From Botryococcus braunii (taxonomy: Eukaryota > Chlorophyta > Trebouxiophyceae), in the NCBI GenBank assembly GCA_002005505.1, contig MVGU01001225.1:1-64000 (forward strand): 64,000 nt of DNA, given 5' to 3'. Positions within the stretch are counted from its first letter, which is position 1. Each line of letters opens with the position of its first letter. Of this stretch, positions 1-12,052 are shown piece by piece. Both the position numbers and the translations under genes were made by a program. A model generated the notes under the pieces. That model did no database searches. It was not told where the DNA came from and worked only from the letters and a program-made list of their open reading frames with translations.

Positions 1-326
1 CCTTTGATCTTTGGTAATTTCCGCCTTGGTGGCTAGAAGGTCCGGGCACTTGTGGATAGCCGCGTTGTCCCATGCGAAGGACATGTTGTTGATGGTATCG
101 TTCGCGGTGTTTTTGTCGAACTTCTTAATGATTTTGCTGACGGCTGCTTTTTTTATCTTTCCCATGCATGTTGCGAACTCAGCCTGTGTCATGGTGCTTG
201 CAGCCCCACCAGTGCGCTTGGACTGCACAGCCGAAGAGCACACGCTTATAGAAGACCGGACAAAACAAGATGGCGGAGCAACGCTATTGCCATGAGTATA
301 ATCAAAAACAATGGGCGTCCACATTT
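1..326 (-). pseudogene. Tc1/mariner-like transposase, C-terminal half (copy A, cut by window edge)
   Basis: Reading the minus strand downward from 326 gives the start of the C-terminal half found complete in copies B and C, ending at the window edge before the second catalytic Asp is finished. A likely 3' splice site (TATTTCCCAG) lies just upstream. The first ~57 bp overlap the start of the plus-strand nuclease gene. The half appears open as far as it is visible. Function is inferred by identity with copies B and C. Confidence 0.6.
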
Positions 327-875
327 CTGGGAAATAGCCGTCAGAGGTTCTACAAGTGTTCAGATTGCAATGTTGGGAAACAACACCGTGTTTACATGAC
401 TCCCAAAGCGGCTAGAAGGACTGCGGGTCAATTTCCGTGTCGCCAATGCAATGCTGAAAATAGGAATTCAACACTAGAAAGCATAGTGCATGATGTGCTA
501 CAACAAAGGTTTTCACATTTGCCTTACGTGTGTGAGGGTGTAAGTCTTCGTGAATTTTCAGGCCAAATTGATTTTACCCTCCTAGATGTCAGGCTGCTCA
601 TACAAGTGGACGGACCAATGCACTTTGAGCGCGTGGGTTGGTCTAAAGCAGCTGGAGTGGTGCAACAAGAAGTAGACGAGCGATGCAATCAAAAAGCTTT
701 GGCACAGGGGTTCCACATGTTGAGGATACATCATGCGGATTTGAACATGACAGAGGGCTTAATCAGGGAGGTGTTAGAATTCATCGATGATTTCAGAGCA
801 CGTTTGGAAAGCCCTGCTATGTCTTCTAGTGTGACATGGTCCCCATCGTATCACAAGACTAGAGTGCAGAAGTAA
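270..875 (+). CDS. Zinc-ribbon + PD-(D/E)XK (DUF559/Vsr-like) endonuclease-like protein, copy A (best preserved)
   Basis: An open frame of 201 codons. A CxxC...CxxC pair (Cys30/33 and Cys57/60) suggests a zinc ribbon or treble clef. It is followed by a restriction-endonuclease-like core: Glu70 in a leading helix, Asp101 in GQIDFTLLD, then LLIQVDG (Gln112, Asp114), and a downstream QKALAQGFHMLRI segment. That order matches the DUF559/Vsr pattern (D...ExDG...ALGWRVLRF). The expected Glu of the ExD motif is Gln in every copy where the motif can be read, so activity is uncertain. The ATG at 270 follows CAAG and overlaps the antisense transposase exon by ~57 bp. A one-base deletion near the end (gcagaagtaa) removes the last seven residues present in copies B-D. 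It is nested antisense between the transposase halves, reminiscent of a TnsA/TnsB pairing; that role is inference. Confidence 0.6.
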   Translation: MAEQRYCHEYNQKQWASTFLGNSRQRFYKCSDCNVGKQHRVYMTPKAARRTAGQFPCRQCNAENRNSTLESIVHDVLQQRFSHLPYVCEGVSLREFSGQIDFTLLDVRLLIQVDGPMHFERVGWSKAAGVVQQEVDERCNQKALAQGFHMLRIHHADLNMTEGLIREVLEFIDDFRARLESPAMSSSVTWSPSYHKTRVQK

Positions 876-913
876 TAAACGTTGCGCTACACTAAATCAA
901 AGAGATCAGGTCT

Positions 914-1098
<185 letters not shown>

Positions 1099-1105
1099 AG
1101 CACAC

Positions 1106-1840
1106 CTTGTAGCGTGAAGGTAACCATGTCGTTCACTTCAAGTGGAATGCTACATTTCCAATTCCATGCATTACTCTGATATGTAATGATTTGATGGCCT
1201 TCTCTTCTTGGCTGCAGGCATCCGTGTATGTTGGGTCCTCCCTCATCACCCGCTGCCTTGGCTCTGCCCGTTGGTGCAAGTCGAAATTGCTTTCATCAAC
1301 AAACACAGTTGCCTGCACACCTTTTCATTCCCTTGCGTAATCCCTCTCTGCCAGTAATTCCTCCCTGCCTTCTTTCTATCAGGGGTAAGACGCCTCTGTC
1401 TCTTTACTGATCTGAACGCGATCCGGAGCCGCCATTCCCTTAGCCACCGCCCTTCGAATGGTTGCCGGATGTACTTCAGCTGGTTGAATTTTCGTTTTAA
1501 TGTAGATGCTGTTATAGCATCTCAACGCTGTCCCGTTACTGGTCTCCCTTGATCGGCAGGCAGCACAGTTGGCACCAAGGCGTTGACAAGCTTCGTGGCA
1601 CTTTCTGGCCTCCCGGGATGGGCTGATTTTCACGCTTCCTTGATGTGCTCCTTCTGTATTGCCTCATACAAACTGCCCCGGCCTTTTAGGGGCCCTGCCG
1701 TGTCTGTCAACACCCAACTTGGCACAGCCATCGCTGCATTAGTTGCATTCTTCGTACAGTCGAGGCTCGAGCTCTGTAGTCTGCATAATACCAACTTCGA
1801 GCCGGCATTTTATCGATTGAGCCTGCACGGAAATGGGCAT
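1106..1840 (-). pseudogene. Tc1/mariner-like transposase, N-terminal half (copy A, heavily broken)
   Basis: Homologous to the N-halves of copies B-D but carrying many one- and two-base deletions, so only short pieces stay open (for example minus-strand frames within 1133-1318 and 1379-1633). The region for the first catalytic Asp (VDESNFDL) is still readable. The end of the exon keeps the ACAAG/GTGTGC junction that looks like a 5' splice site. It is the most decayed N-half in the array. Confidence 0.7.
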
Positions 1841-2050
1841 TCCACACATGAAATCGGAATTTGGAAGAGGTAAACATCGCAATCACACAGCTCGATTACC
1901 ATTGCAAAACCCGAAATAACTTGTGAAATCAATCTAATACAACATAATTTACCTTATGTAAAACCACAGGAGTTGGTCAAAAGATATTTGACGCGCGCGC
2001 GTCCAAACGCTCCTTTGCTCGCGATCTCTTATGGAGTTCGCGACTCCTAT
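1841..2050. other. Unit spacer upstream of transposase (copy A)
   Basis: AT-rich spacer with a GC-rich alternating core (gacgcgcgcgcgtcc), conserved in copies B and C (4872-5217 and 8074-8420), where it is longer because copy A has a deletion. It lies upstream of the transposase start and could hold the promoter or an element end; no inverted repeats were identified. Confidence 0.5.
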
Positions 2051-2413
2051 TTAAAATCTGATTGTCATTTTCGGTAGATTACGTTGACAAACACATTTGT
2101 TTCTTGTCCATGTAGGCTTACGTTGCTGTCCTCCCTGGCGAGAACCCCTACTCCTCGAAATTCGAGGTCCATAAAAAAGTTGTCCTTTGCAGTTTTTTCT
2201 CCTATTTTGGTGTCCGGACGCTCTCAACAATTGGCCTGTCACGCGGCAAAACATGTACTGCCTGTACCCCACACCACAGCATCTATAATGAGGAGTAGGG
2301 ATGCCATTGCAGGTGTTATGCATGGACAAGCATGCTTCATGGCGGGTGAAAAAGCTCCTTCTTCAAGACTTAGGTGTGACCTTTGTGCTATGTCCTTTGC
2401 ATGCATGAAATAA
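2051..2413. other. Unassigned conserved segment with open frames on both strands (copy A)
   Basis: Between the unit spacer and the (CA)n tract. The minus frame resembles the better one in copy C (8435-8641). The plus frame 2084-2413 ends in CDLCAMSFACMK, which in copy C continues into a C2H2-like finger but here stops at TAA. I cannot tell which strand, if either, is coding, and recognise no family for the minus-strand frame. Confidence 0.3.
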
Positions 2414-2423
2414 GGCCAAAATG

Positions 2424-2622
<199 letters not shown>

Positions 2623-2656
2623 TAGATATATAGATGGAAGGGGGGGGCGCCTAACC

Positions 2657-3261
2657 TTAAGAATATTTCTTGGGTGCCCAATTCCCCTTGCTCTTTTTGT
2701 GCACGTACTTGTAGAGCTTGAGAAGTCTTGCCACATTATTTGTTACCACACTCTCCGAGTTGGCTTCCTCCCACAGCTCCTCGCATTTCTTCTTCAGTTG
2801 TGGCAGCGCCTTTGGCCACCATTGTCCACCCTTTGTGTTGCGTCTCCTAAGCAGCTTTAGATGCTTCGCTTTGAATCGCCCATGGGCGTGCTCAATTGGT
2901 TGTTGGAGATCGCAGCAATGGGGCGGAATTTGCAGCCTTTGATCTTTGGTAATTTCCGCCTTGGTGGCTAGAAGGTCCGGGCACTTGTGGATAGCCGCGT
3001 TGTCCCATGCGAAGGACATGTTGTTGATGGTATCGTTCGCGGTGTTTTTGTCGAACTTCTTAATGATTTTGCTGACGGCTGCTTTTTTTATCTTTCCCAT
3101 GCATGTTGCGAACTCAGCCTGTGTCATGGTGCTTGCAGCCCCACCAGTGCGCTTGGACTGCACAGCCGAAGAGCACACGCTTATAGAAGACCGGACAAAA
3201 CAAGATGGCGGAGCAACGCTATTGCCATGAGTATAATCAAAAACAATGGGCGTCCACATTT
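2657..3261 (-). pseudogene. Tc1/mariner-like transposase, C-terminal half (copy B, open)
   Basis: An open stretch of 200 codons from the first Met after a candidate 3' splice site (TTTCCCAG). It contains FAWDNAAIHK, the second catalytic Asp (DN...H is typical of IS630/Tc1/mariner), and QQPIEHAHGRFK, the PIE motif with the catalytic Glu. I count 36 residues between this Asp and Glu, a DD36E spacing. The C-terminus is Lys-rich and ends in WAPKKYS. It needs the N-half at 4103-4871, which in this copy has a nonsense codon, so the unit is probably dead although this half is intact. The intron linking the halves is inferred; the exact splice phase was not resolved. Confidence 0.65.
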
Positions 3262-3830
3262 CTGGGAAATAGCCGTCAGAGGTTCTACAAGTGTTCAGAT
3301 TGCAATGTTGGGAAACAACACCGTGTTTACATGACTCCCAAAGCGGCTAGAAGGACTGCGGGTCAATTTCCGTGTCGCCAATGCAATGCTGAAAATAGGA
3401 ATTCAACACTAGAAAGCATAGTGCATGATGTGCTACAACAAAGGTTTCACATTTGCCTTACGTGTGTGAGGGTGTAAGTCTTCGTGAATTTTCAGGCCAA
3501 ATTGATTTTACCCTCCTAGATGTCAGGCTGCTCATACAAGTGGACGGACCAATCCACTTTAAGCGCGTGGGTTGGTTTAAAGCAGCTGGAGTGGTGCAAC
3601 AAGAAGTAGACGAGCGATGCAATCAAAAAGCTTTGGCACAGGGGTTCCACATGTTGAGGATACATCATGCGGATTTGAACATGACAGAGGGCTTAATCAG
3701 GGAGGTGTTAGAATTCATCGATGATTTCAGAGCACGTTTGGAAAGCCCTGCTATGTCTTCTAGTGTGACATGGTCCCCATCGTATCACAAGACTAGAGTG
3801 CAGAAAGTAATAAACGTTGCGCTACACTAA
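3205..3830 (+). pseudogene. Zinc-ribbon + PD-(D/E)XK nuclease-like gene, copy B (frameshifted)
   Basis: Same protein as the copy A gene. A one-base deletion near 3447 (gtttcac instead of gttttcac) breaks the frame between the zinc-binding part and the nuclease core; the second half stays open from 3453 to 3830 and keeps the C-terminal VINVALH. The motif line reads QVDGPIHFKRVGW, against PMHFERVGW in copies A and D. Confidence 0.7.
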
Positions 3831-3846
3831 ATCAAAGAGATCAGGT

Positions 3847-4095
<249 letters not shown>

Positions 4096-4102
4096 AGCAC
4101 AC

Positions 4103-4871
4103 CTTGTAGCGTGAAGGTAACCATGTCGTTCCACTTGTCAAGTGGAATGCTACATTTCCAATTCCATGCATTACGCTGATATGTAATGAATTTTGATGGC
4201 GCTTCTCTTCTTGGCTGCAGCATCTGTGTATGGTTGGGGTTCTCCTCCCTTCATCACCGCTGCCTTGGCTCTGCCCGTTGGTTGCAAGTCGAAATTGCTT
4301 TCATCAACAAACACAGTTGCCTGCAACCTTTTCATTCCCTTGCGTAATCCCTCTCTGCAGTAATTCCTCCTTGCCTTCTTCTGATCAGGGGTAAGACGCC
4401 TCTGTCTCTTTACTGATCTGAACGCGATCCGGGCAGCCGCCATTCCCTTAGCCACCGCCCTTCGAATGGTTGCCGGATGTACTTCCAGCTGGTTGAATTT
4501 TCGTTTTAATGTAGGATGCTGTTATAAGGCATGCTCAACGCTGTCCACGTATACTGGCTCTCCCTCTGAGTCGGCAGGCAGCACGAGTTTGGCCACCAAG
4601 GCGTTGACAAGCTTCGTTGGCACTTTACTGGGCCTCCCAGGGATGGGCTGATTTTCAACGCTTCCTTGATGTTGCTCCTTCTGATATTGCCTCATACAAA
4701 CTGCCCGGCTTTTAGGGCCCTGCCGTGTCTGTCAACACCCAACTTGGCACCAGCCATCGCTGCATTGAAGTTGCATTCTTCGTACAAGGTCGAGGCTCGA
4801 GCTCTGTAGTCTGCATAATACCAACTTCGAGCCGGCATTTTTATCGATTGAGCCTGCACGGAAATGGGCAT
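4103..4871 (-). pseudogene. Tc1/mariner-like transposase, N-terminal half (copy B)
   Basis: Starts at MPISVQAQS (4871) and runs to a candidate donor ACAAG/GTGTGC. It includes a GRP hook-like motif (PIPGRPSKVP) between putative helix-turn-helix parts and VFVDESNFDL with the first catalytic Asp. Copy B has a TAA where copy D has CAA (near 4534) and small indels around the GRP region (near 4700). Confidence 0.65.
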
Positions 4872-5217
4872 TCCACATGTGAGAGGCTATCCCGGCCCAT
4901 AAAACCACGCATGCTTTTGGTACAGGCACATGGTCATAGTATGGTAGCATTAATTCCATTGGAATCATAATGGTTATCAACTAAAAGCCAAAGCAAATTC
5001 TTGTGCGACTGTCGCAAAAACTCGGAATTTCGGAAAGAGGTAAACATCGCAATCACACAGCTCGATTACCATTGCAAACCGAAATAACTTGTGAAATCAA
5101 TCTAATACAACATAATTTACCTTATGTAAAACCACAGGAGTTGTCAAAAGATATTTGACGCGCGCGCGTCCAAACGCTCCTTTGCTCGCGATCTCTTATG
5201 GAGTTCGCGACTCCTAT
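4872..5217. other. Unit spacer upstream of transposase (copy B)
   Basis: 346 bp without a convincing gene. It contains the alternating GACGCGCGCGCGTC palindrome near 5158. Probable promoter or element-end region of the transposon. Confidence 0.5.
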
Positions 5218-5499
5218 TTAAAATCTGATTGTCATTTTCGGTAGATTACGTTGACAAACACATTTGTTTCTTGTCCATGTAGGCTTACGTTGCTGTCCTC
5301 CCTGGCGAGAACCCCTACTCCTCGAAATTCGAGGTCCATAAAAAAGTTGTCCTTTGCAGTTTTTTCTCCTATTTTGGTGTCCGGACGCTCTCAACAATTG
5401 GCCTGTCACGCGGCAAAACATGTACTGCCTGTACCCCCACACCACAGCATCTATTAATTGAGGAGTAGGGATGCCATTGCAGGTGTTATGCATGGACAA
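5218..5499. other. Unassigned conserved segment (copy B)
   Basis: Same segment as 2051-2413. Minus frame open for 93 codons. Relative to copy A it has one extra C in the ACCCCC run and an ATTAATTG variant, so frames differ between copies, which weakens any coding claim. Confidence 0.3.
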
Positions 5500-5593
5500 G
5501 CATGCTTCATGGCGGGTGAAAAAGCTCCTTCTTCAAGACTTAGGTGTGACCTTTGTGCTATGTCCTTTGCATGCATGAAATAAGGCCAAAATA

Positions 5594-5783
<190 letters not shown>

Positions 5784-5817
5784 TAGATATATAGATGGAA
5801 GGGGGGGGCGCCTAACC

Positions 5818-6422
5818 TTAAGAATATTTCTTGGGTGCCCAATTCCCCTTGCTCTTTTTGTGCACGTACTTGTAGAGCTTGAGAAGTCTTGCCACATTAT
5901 TTGTTACCACACTCTCCGAGTTGGCTTCCTCCCACAGCTCCTCGCATTTCTTCTTCAGTTGTGGCAGCGCCTTTGGCCACCATTGTCCACCCTTTGTGTT
6001 GCGTCTCCTAAGCAGCTTTAGATGCTTCGCTTTGAATCGCCCATGGGCGTGCTCAATTGGTTGTTGGAGATCGCAGCAATGGGGCGGAATTTGCAGCCTT
6101 TGATCTTTGGTAATTTCCGCCTTGGTGGCTAGAAGGTCCGGGCACTTGTGGATAGCCGCGTTGTCCCATGCGAAGGACATGTTGTTGATGGTATCGTTCG
6201 CGGTGTTTTTGTCGAACTTCTTAATGATTTTGCTGACGGCTGCTTTTTTTATCTTTCCCATGCATGTTGCGAACTCAGCCTGTGTCATGGTGCTTGCAGC
6301 CCCACCAGTGCGCTTGGACTGCACAGCCGAAGAGCACACGCTTATAGAAGACCGGACAAAACAAGATGGCGGAGCAACGCTATTGCCATGAGTATAATCA
6401 AAAACAATGGGCGTCCACATTT
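5818..6422 (-). pseudogene. Tc1/mariner-like transposase, C-terminal half (copy C, open)
   Basis: Predicted protein identical, as far as I can see, to the copy B C-half, with FAWDNAAIH and PIEHAHGRFK intact. Its partner N-half at 7301-8073 carries the same nonsense codon as copy B. It overlaps the start of the copy C nuclease gene by 57 bp on opposite strands. Confidence 0.65.
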
Positions 6423-6991
6423 CTGGGAAATAGCCGTCAGAGGTTCTACAAGTGTTCAGATTGCAATGTTGGGAAACAACACCGTGTTTACATGACTCCC
6501 AAAGCGGCTAGAAGGACTGCGGGTCAATTTCCGTGTCGCCAATGCAATGCTGAAAATAGGAATTCAACACTAGAAAGCATAGTGCATGATGTGCTACAAC
6601 AAAGGTTTTCACATTTGCCTTACGTGTGTGAGGGTGTAAGTCTTCGTGAATTTTCAGGCCAAATTGATTTTACCCTCCTAGATGTCAGGCTGCTCATACA
6701 AGTGGACGGACCAATCCACTTTAGCGCGTGGGTTGGTTTAAAGCAGCTGGAGTGGTGCAACAAGAAGTAGACGAGCGATGCAATCAAAAAGCTTTGGCAC
6801 AGGGGTTCCACATGTTGAGGATACATCATGCGGATTTGAACATGACAGAGGGCTTAATCAGGGAGGTGTTAGAATTCATCGATGATTTCAGAGCACGTTT
6901 GGAAAGCCCTGCTATGTCTTCTAGTGTGACATGGTCCCCATCGTATCACAAGACTAGAGTGCAGAATGTAATAAACGTTGCGCTACACTAA
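6366..6991 (+). pseudogene. Zinc-ribbon + PD-(D/E)XK nuclease-like gene, copy C (frameshifted)
   Basis: Open through the zinc-binding CxxC pairs and the QIDFTLLD/IQVDG core, then shifted by a one-base deletion near 6723 (tttagcg instead of tttaagcg). The rest is open in another frame from 6728 to 6991. The break lies about eight residues after the QVD motif, so the core motif survives but the following helix is lost. Confidence 0.7.
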
Positions 6992-7007
6992 ATCAAAGAG
7001 ATCAGGT

Positions 7008-7292
<285 letters not shown>

Positions 7293-7300
7293 GAGCACAC

Positions 7301-8073
7301 CTTGTAGCGTGAAGGTAACCATGTCGTTCCACTTGTCAAGTGGAATGCTACATTTCCAATTCCATGCATTACTGCTGATATGTAATGAATTTTGATGGCG
7401 CTTCTCTTCTTGGCTGCAGCATCTGTGTATGGTTGGGGTTCTCCTCCCTTCATCACCGCTGCCTTGGCTCTGCCCGTTGGTTGCAAGTCGAAATTGCTTT
7501 CATCAACAAACACAGTTGCCTGCAACCTTTTCATTCCCTTGCGTAATCCCTCTCTGCAGTAATTCCTCCTTGCCTTCTTCTGATCAGGGGTAAGACGCCT
7601 CTGTCTCTTTACTGATCTGAACGCGATCCGGCAGCCGCCATTCCCTTAGCCACCGCCCTTCGAATGGTTGCCGGATGTACTTCCAGCTGGTTGAATTTTC
7701 GTTTTAATGTAGGATGCTGTTATAAGGCATGCTCAACGCTGTCCACGTATACTGGCTCTCCCTCTGAGTCGGCAGGCAGCACGAGTTTGGCCACCAAGGC
7801 GTTGACAAGCTTCGTTGGCACTTTACTGGGCCTCCCAGGGATGGGCTGATTTTCAACGCTTCCTTGATGTTGCTCCTTCTGATATTGCCTCATACAAAAC
7901 TGCCCCGGCCTTTTAGGGGCCCTGCCGTGTCTGTCAACACCCAACTTGGCACCAGCCATCGCTGCATTGAAGTTGCATTCTTCGTACAAGGTCGAGGCTC
8001 GAGCTCTGTAGTCTGCATAATACCAACTTCGAGCCGGCATTTTTATCGATTGAGCCTGCACGGAAATGGGCAT
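7301..8073 (-). pseudogene. Tc1/mariner-like transposase, N-terminal half (copy C)
   Basis: From the Met at 8073 the frame is open for 117 codons through GRPSKVP, then meets the TAA shared with copy B. A one-base deletion near 7631 follows, and the region from 7534 is open again across VFVDESNFDL to the candidate donor. The shared nonsense codon shows copies B and C derive from one already inactive unit. Confidence 0.7.
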
Positions 8074-8420
8074 TCCACATGTGAGAGGCTATCCCGGCCC
8101 ATAAAACCACGCATGCTTTTGGTACAGGCACATGGTCATAGTATGGTAGCATTAATTCCATTGGAATCATAATGGTTATCAACTAAAAGCCAAAGCAAAT
8201 TCTTGTGCGACTGTCGCAAAAACTCGGAATTTCGGAAAGAGGTAAACATCGCAATCACACAGCTCGATTACCATTGCAAAGCCGAAATAACTTGTGAAAT
8301 CAATCTAATACAACATAATTTACCTTATGTAAAACCACAGGAGTTGTCAAAAGATATTTGACGCGCGCGCGTCCAAACGCTCCTTTGCTCGCGATCTCTT
8401 ATGGAGTTCGCGACTCCTAT
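8074..8420. other. Unit spacer upstream of transposase (copy C)
   Basis: Near-identical to 4872-5217, including the alternating CG palindrome. No gene seen. Confidence 0.5.
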
Positions 8421-8434
8421 TTAAAATCTGATTG

Positions 8435-8641
8435 TCATTTTCGGTAGATTACGTTGACAAACACATTTGTTTCTTGTCCATGTAGGCTTACGTTGCTGTC
8501 CTCCCTGGCGAGAACCCCTACTCCTCGAAATTCGAGGTCCATAAAAAAGTTGTCCTTTGCAGTTTTTTCTCCTATTTTGGTTCCGGACGCTCTCAACAAT
8601 TGGCCTGTCACGCGGCAAAACATGTACTGCCTGTACCCCAC
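8435..8641 (-). other. Unassigned ORF, minus strand (copy C)
   Basis: 68 codons with protein-like composition (for example FFMDLEFRGVGVLARED and ETNVFVNVIYRK). It has no motif I recognise. Downstream of the transposase C-half on the same strand, after the microsatellite. It could be a third, decayed gene of the transposon. Copies A and B are frameshifted relative to it because they carry an extra GT near the TTTTGG(TG)TCCGG site. Confidence 0.35.
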
Positions 8642-8796
8642 ACCACAGCATCTATTAATTGAGGAGTAGGGATGCCATTGCAGGTGTTATGCATGGACAA
8701 GCATGCTTCATGGCGGGTGAAAAAGCTCCTTCTTCAAGACTTAGGTGTGACCTTTGTGCTATGTCCTTTGCATGCATGAAAAAGGCCAAAATGCAC

Positions 8797-8998
<202 letters not shown>

Positions 8999-9028
8999 AT
9001 ATATAGATGGAGGGGGGGGCGCCTAACC

Positions 9029-9632
9029 TTAAGAATATTTCTTGGGTGCCCAATTCCCCTTGCTCTTTTTGTGCACGTACTTGTAGAGCTTGAGAAGTCT
9101 TGCCACATTATTTGTTACCACACTCTCCGAGTTGGCTTCCTCCCACAGCTCCTCGCATTTCTTCTTCAGTTGTGGCAGCGCCTTTGGCCACCATTGTCCA
9201 CCCTTTGTGTTGCGTCTCCTAAGCAGCTTAGATGCTTCGCTTTGAATCGCCCATGGGCGTGCTCAATTGGTTGTTGGAGATCGCAGCAATGGGCGGAATT
9301 TGCAGCCTTTGATCTTTGGTAATTTCCGCCTTGGTGGCTAGAAGGTCCGGGCACTTGTGGATAGCCGCGTTGTCCCATGCGAAGGACATGTTGTTGATGG
9401 TATCGTTCGCGGTGTTTTTGTCGAACTTCTTAATGATTTTGCTGACGGCTGCTTTTTTTATCTTTCCCATGCATGTTGCGAACTCAGCCTGTGTCATGGT
9501 GCTTGCAGCCCCACCAGTGCGCTTGGACTGCACAGCCGAAGAGCACACGCTTATAGAAGACCGGACAAAACAAGATGGCGGAGCAACGCTATTGCCATGA
9601 GTATAATCAAAACAATGGGCGTCACATTTCTG
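9029..9632 (-). pseudogene. Tc1/mariner-like transposase, C-terminal half (copy D, frameshifted)
   Basis: Same half as copies B and C but with one-base losses near 9230 and 9292, so the frame breaks around the PIE motif (FAWDNAAIH remains in the 9228-9548 frame). A C is missing in the stretch that holds the first Met of the other copies (cgtcacatttc). Confidence 0.7.
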
Positions 9633-10198
9633 GGAAATAGCCGTCAGAGGTTCTAAAGTGTTCAGATTGCAATGTTGGGAAACAACACCGTGTTTACATG
9701 ACTCCCAAAGCGGCTAGAAGGACTGCGGGTCAATTTCCGTGTCGCCAATGCAATGCTGAAAATAGGAATTCAACACTAGAAAGCATAGTGCATGATGTGC
9801 TACAACAAAGGTTTTCACATTTGCCTTACGTGTGTGAGTGTGTAAGTCTTCGTGAATTTTCAGGCCAAATTGATTTTACCCTCCTAGATGTCAGGCTGCT
9901 CATACAAGTGGACGGACCAATGCACTTTGAGCGCGTGGGTTGGTCTAAAGCAGCTGGAGTGGTGCAACAAGAAGTAGACGAGCGATGCAATCAAAAAGCT
10001 TTGGCACAGGGGTTCCACATGTTGAGGATACATCATGCGGATTTGAACATGACAGAGGGCTTAATCAGGGAGGTGTTAGAATTCATCGATGATTTCAGAG
10101 CACGTTTGGAAAGCCCTGCTATGTCTTCTAGTGTGACATGGTCCCCATCGTATCACAAGACTAGAGTGCAGAGAGTGATAAACGTTGCGCTACACTAA
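9575..10198 (+). pseudogene. Zinc-ribbon + PD-(D/E)XK nuclease-like gene, copy D (5' frameshifts)
   Basis: Deletions near 9611, 9623 and 9655 break the first 45 codons including the first CxxC. From 9698 the frame is open for 166 codons to the complete C-terminus (VINVALH). It reads PMHFERVGW like copy A. It keeps Gln in the IQVDG motif. Confidence 0.7.
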
Positions 10199-10216
10199 AT
10201 CAAAGAGATCAGGTCT

Positions 10217-10439
<223 letters not shown>

Positions 10440-10448
10440 GGAGCACAC

Positions 10449-10889
10449 CTTGTAGCGTGAAGGTAACCATGTCGTTCCACTTGTCAAGTGGAATGCTACA
10501 TTTCCAATTCCATGCATTACCGCTGATATGTAATGAATTTTGATGGCGCTTCTCTTCTTGGCTGCAGCATCTGTGTATGGTTGGGGTTCTCCTCCCTTCA
10601 TCACCGCTGCCTTGGCTCTGCCCGTTGGTTGCAAGTCGAAATTGCTTTCATCAACAAACACAGTTGCCTGCAACCTTTTCATTCCCTTGCGTAATCCCTC
10701 TCTGCAGTAATTCCTCCTTGCCTTCTTCTGATCAGGGGTAAGACGCCTCTGTCTCTTTACTGATCTGAACGCGATCCCGGCAGCCGCCATTCCCTTAGCC
10801 ACCGCCCTTTGAATGGTTGCCGGATGTACTTCCAGCTGGTTGAATTTTCGTTTTAATGTAGGATGCTGTTGTAAGGCATGCTCAACGCT
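10449..10889 (-). pseudogene. Tc1/mariner-like transposase N-half, distal part (copy D, cut by rearrangement)
   Basis: Holds VFVDESNFDL and the candidate donor, and has CAA rather than TAA at the codon that is nonsense in copies B and C. At 10890 the sequence switches to a copia leader across the shared octamer AACGCTGT. The proximal part resumes at 12053-12572. Confidence 0.7.
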
Positions 10890-12052
10890 GTGAGAGCAAG
10901 TGAAGTGTATGACCAGACCTCAAACTCGTTCCCAAAGCAAGGTTTCTGAAAGTAATCCCAGCAGTACAGACACCCCCAAACAAAAGGATTGTGCAAAAGC
11001 AAGTTAGCCTGTACTATTTTTCGTGATACTTTTAATTGAGGCAATCATTTTCCGGAAAAAGACCAGTTTCGAGTAGAATAGGACTGTGGCTATGATTAAT
11101 AATCGAGGGCGCCGCCTGCTGGAGAGGCACGAACTTACGACCTGTCTGCTTGCTTACAGGATACGCCACTGCCCATAACCTTTTACAGGTTATGGGCCCA
11201 CGCCCTTCCAGCTGAGCCAAGGGCAGACAGGAGTGCATGGCATCATCGGATGCATCTGTACTGGGTTTTCCACGGACTCGCCTGACGGCAAGAAGAAGTA
11301 AAAAAGGAACAACTGGATATTCACTCAGAAGGCCTACCGACAGAGTCTTCAATATCTTAGGAATTTTTTTTTTCCGTGAAGTGACCTGAGATTATCACCC
11401 GTCGTTGTTGTCGTGAGACCGTCAGTAGGTCCGGGTTGTCAGGCAATTGAATTGCTGAAGAATATTTTGCATATCTTGCATATTAAGGGTACTTGCTAGA
11501 CCTCGAAAGGGTTGAATACTTGAAAGTGCTGTGGTGTACGTCGGAAGGGTATACTTAAACCAGCTGTGTCAGGCTGAACGCTGTGAGAGCAAGTGAAGTG
11601 TATGACCAGACCTCAAACTCGTTCCCAAAGCAAGGTTTCTGAAAGTAATCCCAGCAGTACAGACACCCCCAAACAAAAGGATTGTGCAAAAGCAAGTTAG
11701 CCTGTACTATTTTTCGTGATACTTTTAATTGAGGCAATCATTTTCCGGAAAAAGACCAGTTTCGAGTAGAATAGGACTGTGGCTATGATTAATAATCGAG
11801 GGCGCCGCCTGCTGGAGAGGCACGAACTTACGACCTGTCTGCTTGCTTACAGGATACGCCACTGCCCATAACCTTTTACAGGTTATGGGCCCACGCCCTT
11901 CCAGCTGAGCCAAGGGCAGACAGGAGTGCATGGCATCATCGGATGCATCTGTACTGGGTTTTCCACGGACTCGCCTGACGGCAAGAAGAAGTAAAAAAGG
12001 AACAACTGGATATTCACTCAGAAGGCCTACCGACAGAGTCTTCAATATCTTA
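10890..12052. other. Mosaic of copia leader, gag start and MITE end, with 693-bp tandem duplication
   Basis: The order is copia gag start, MITE left end (10971 to about 11116), copia LTR end plus 5' leader (to ~11582), then again copia gag start, MITE left end (from 11664), LTR end and part of the leader to 12052, where transposase sequence resumes. The MITE ends are 693 bp apart and the repeats look nearly identical. Copia leader parts match the reverse complement of 29413-29990. Such a circular permutation suggests template switching, unequal recombination or an assembly loop. Confidence 0.75.

Noticed and set aside
11..399. Plus-strand frames starting MVISALVARR and MDSRVVPCEG, recurring in every unit
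   Set aside because: They are antisense shadows of the transposase C-half, which has the catalytic motifs.
6366..6991. Nuclease gene as horizontally acquired bacterial DNA
   Set aside because: DUF559/Vsr-like folds are common in bacteria, but the gene sits in every unit of a eukaryotic transposon and composition does not stand out; no evidence for recent transfer.
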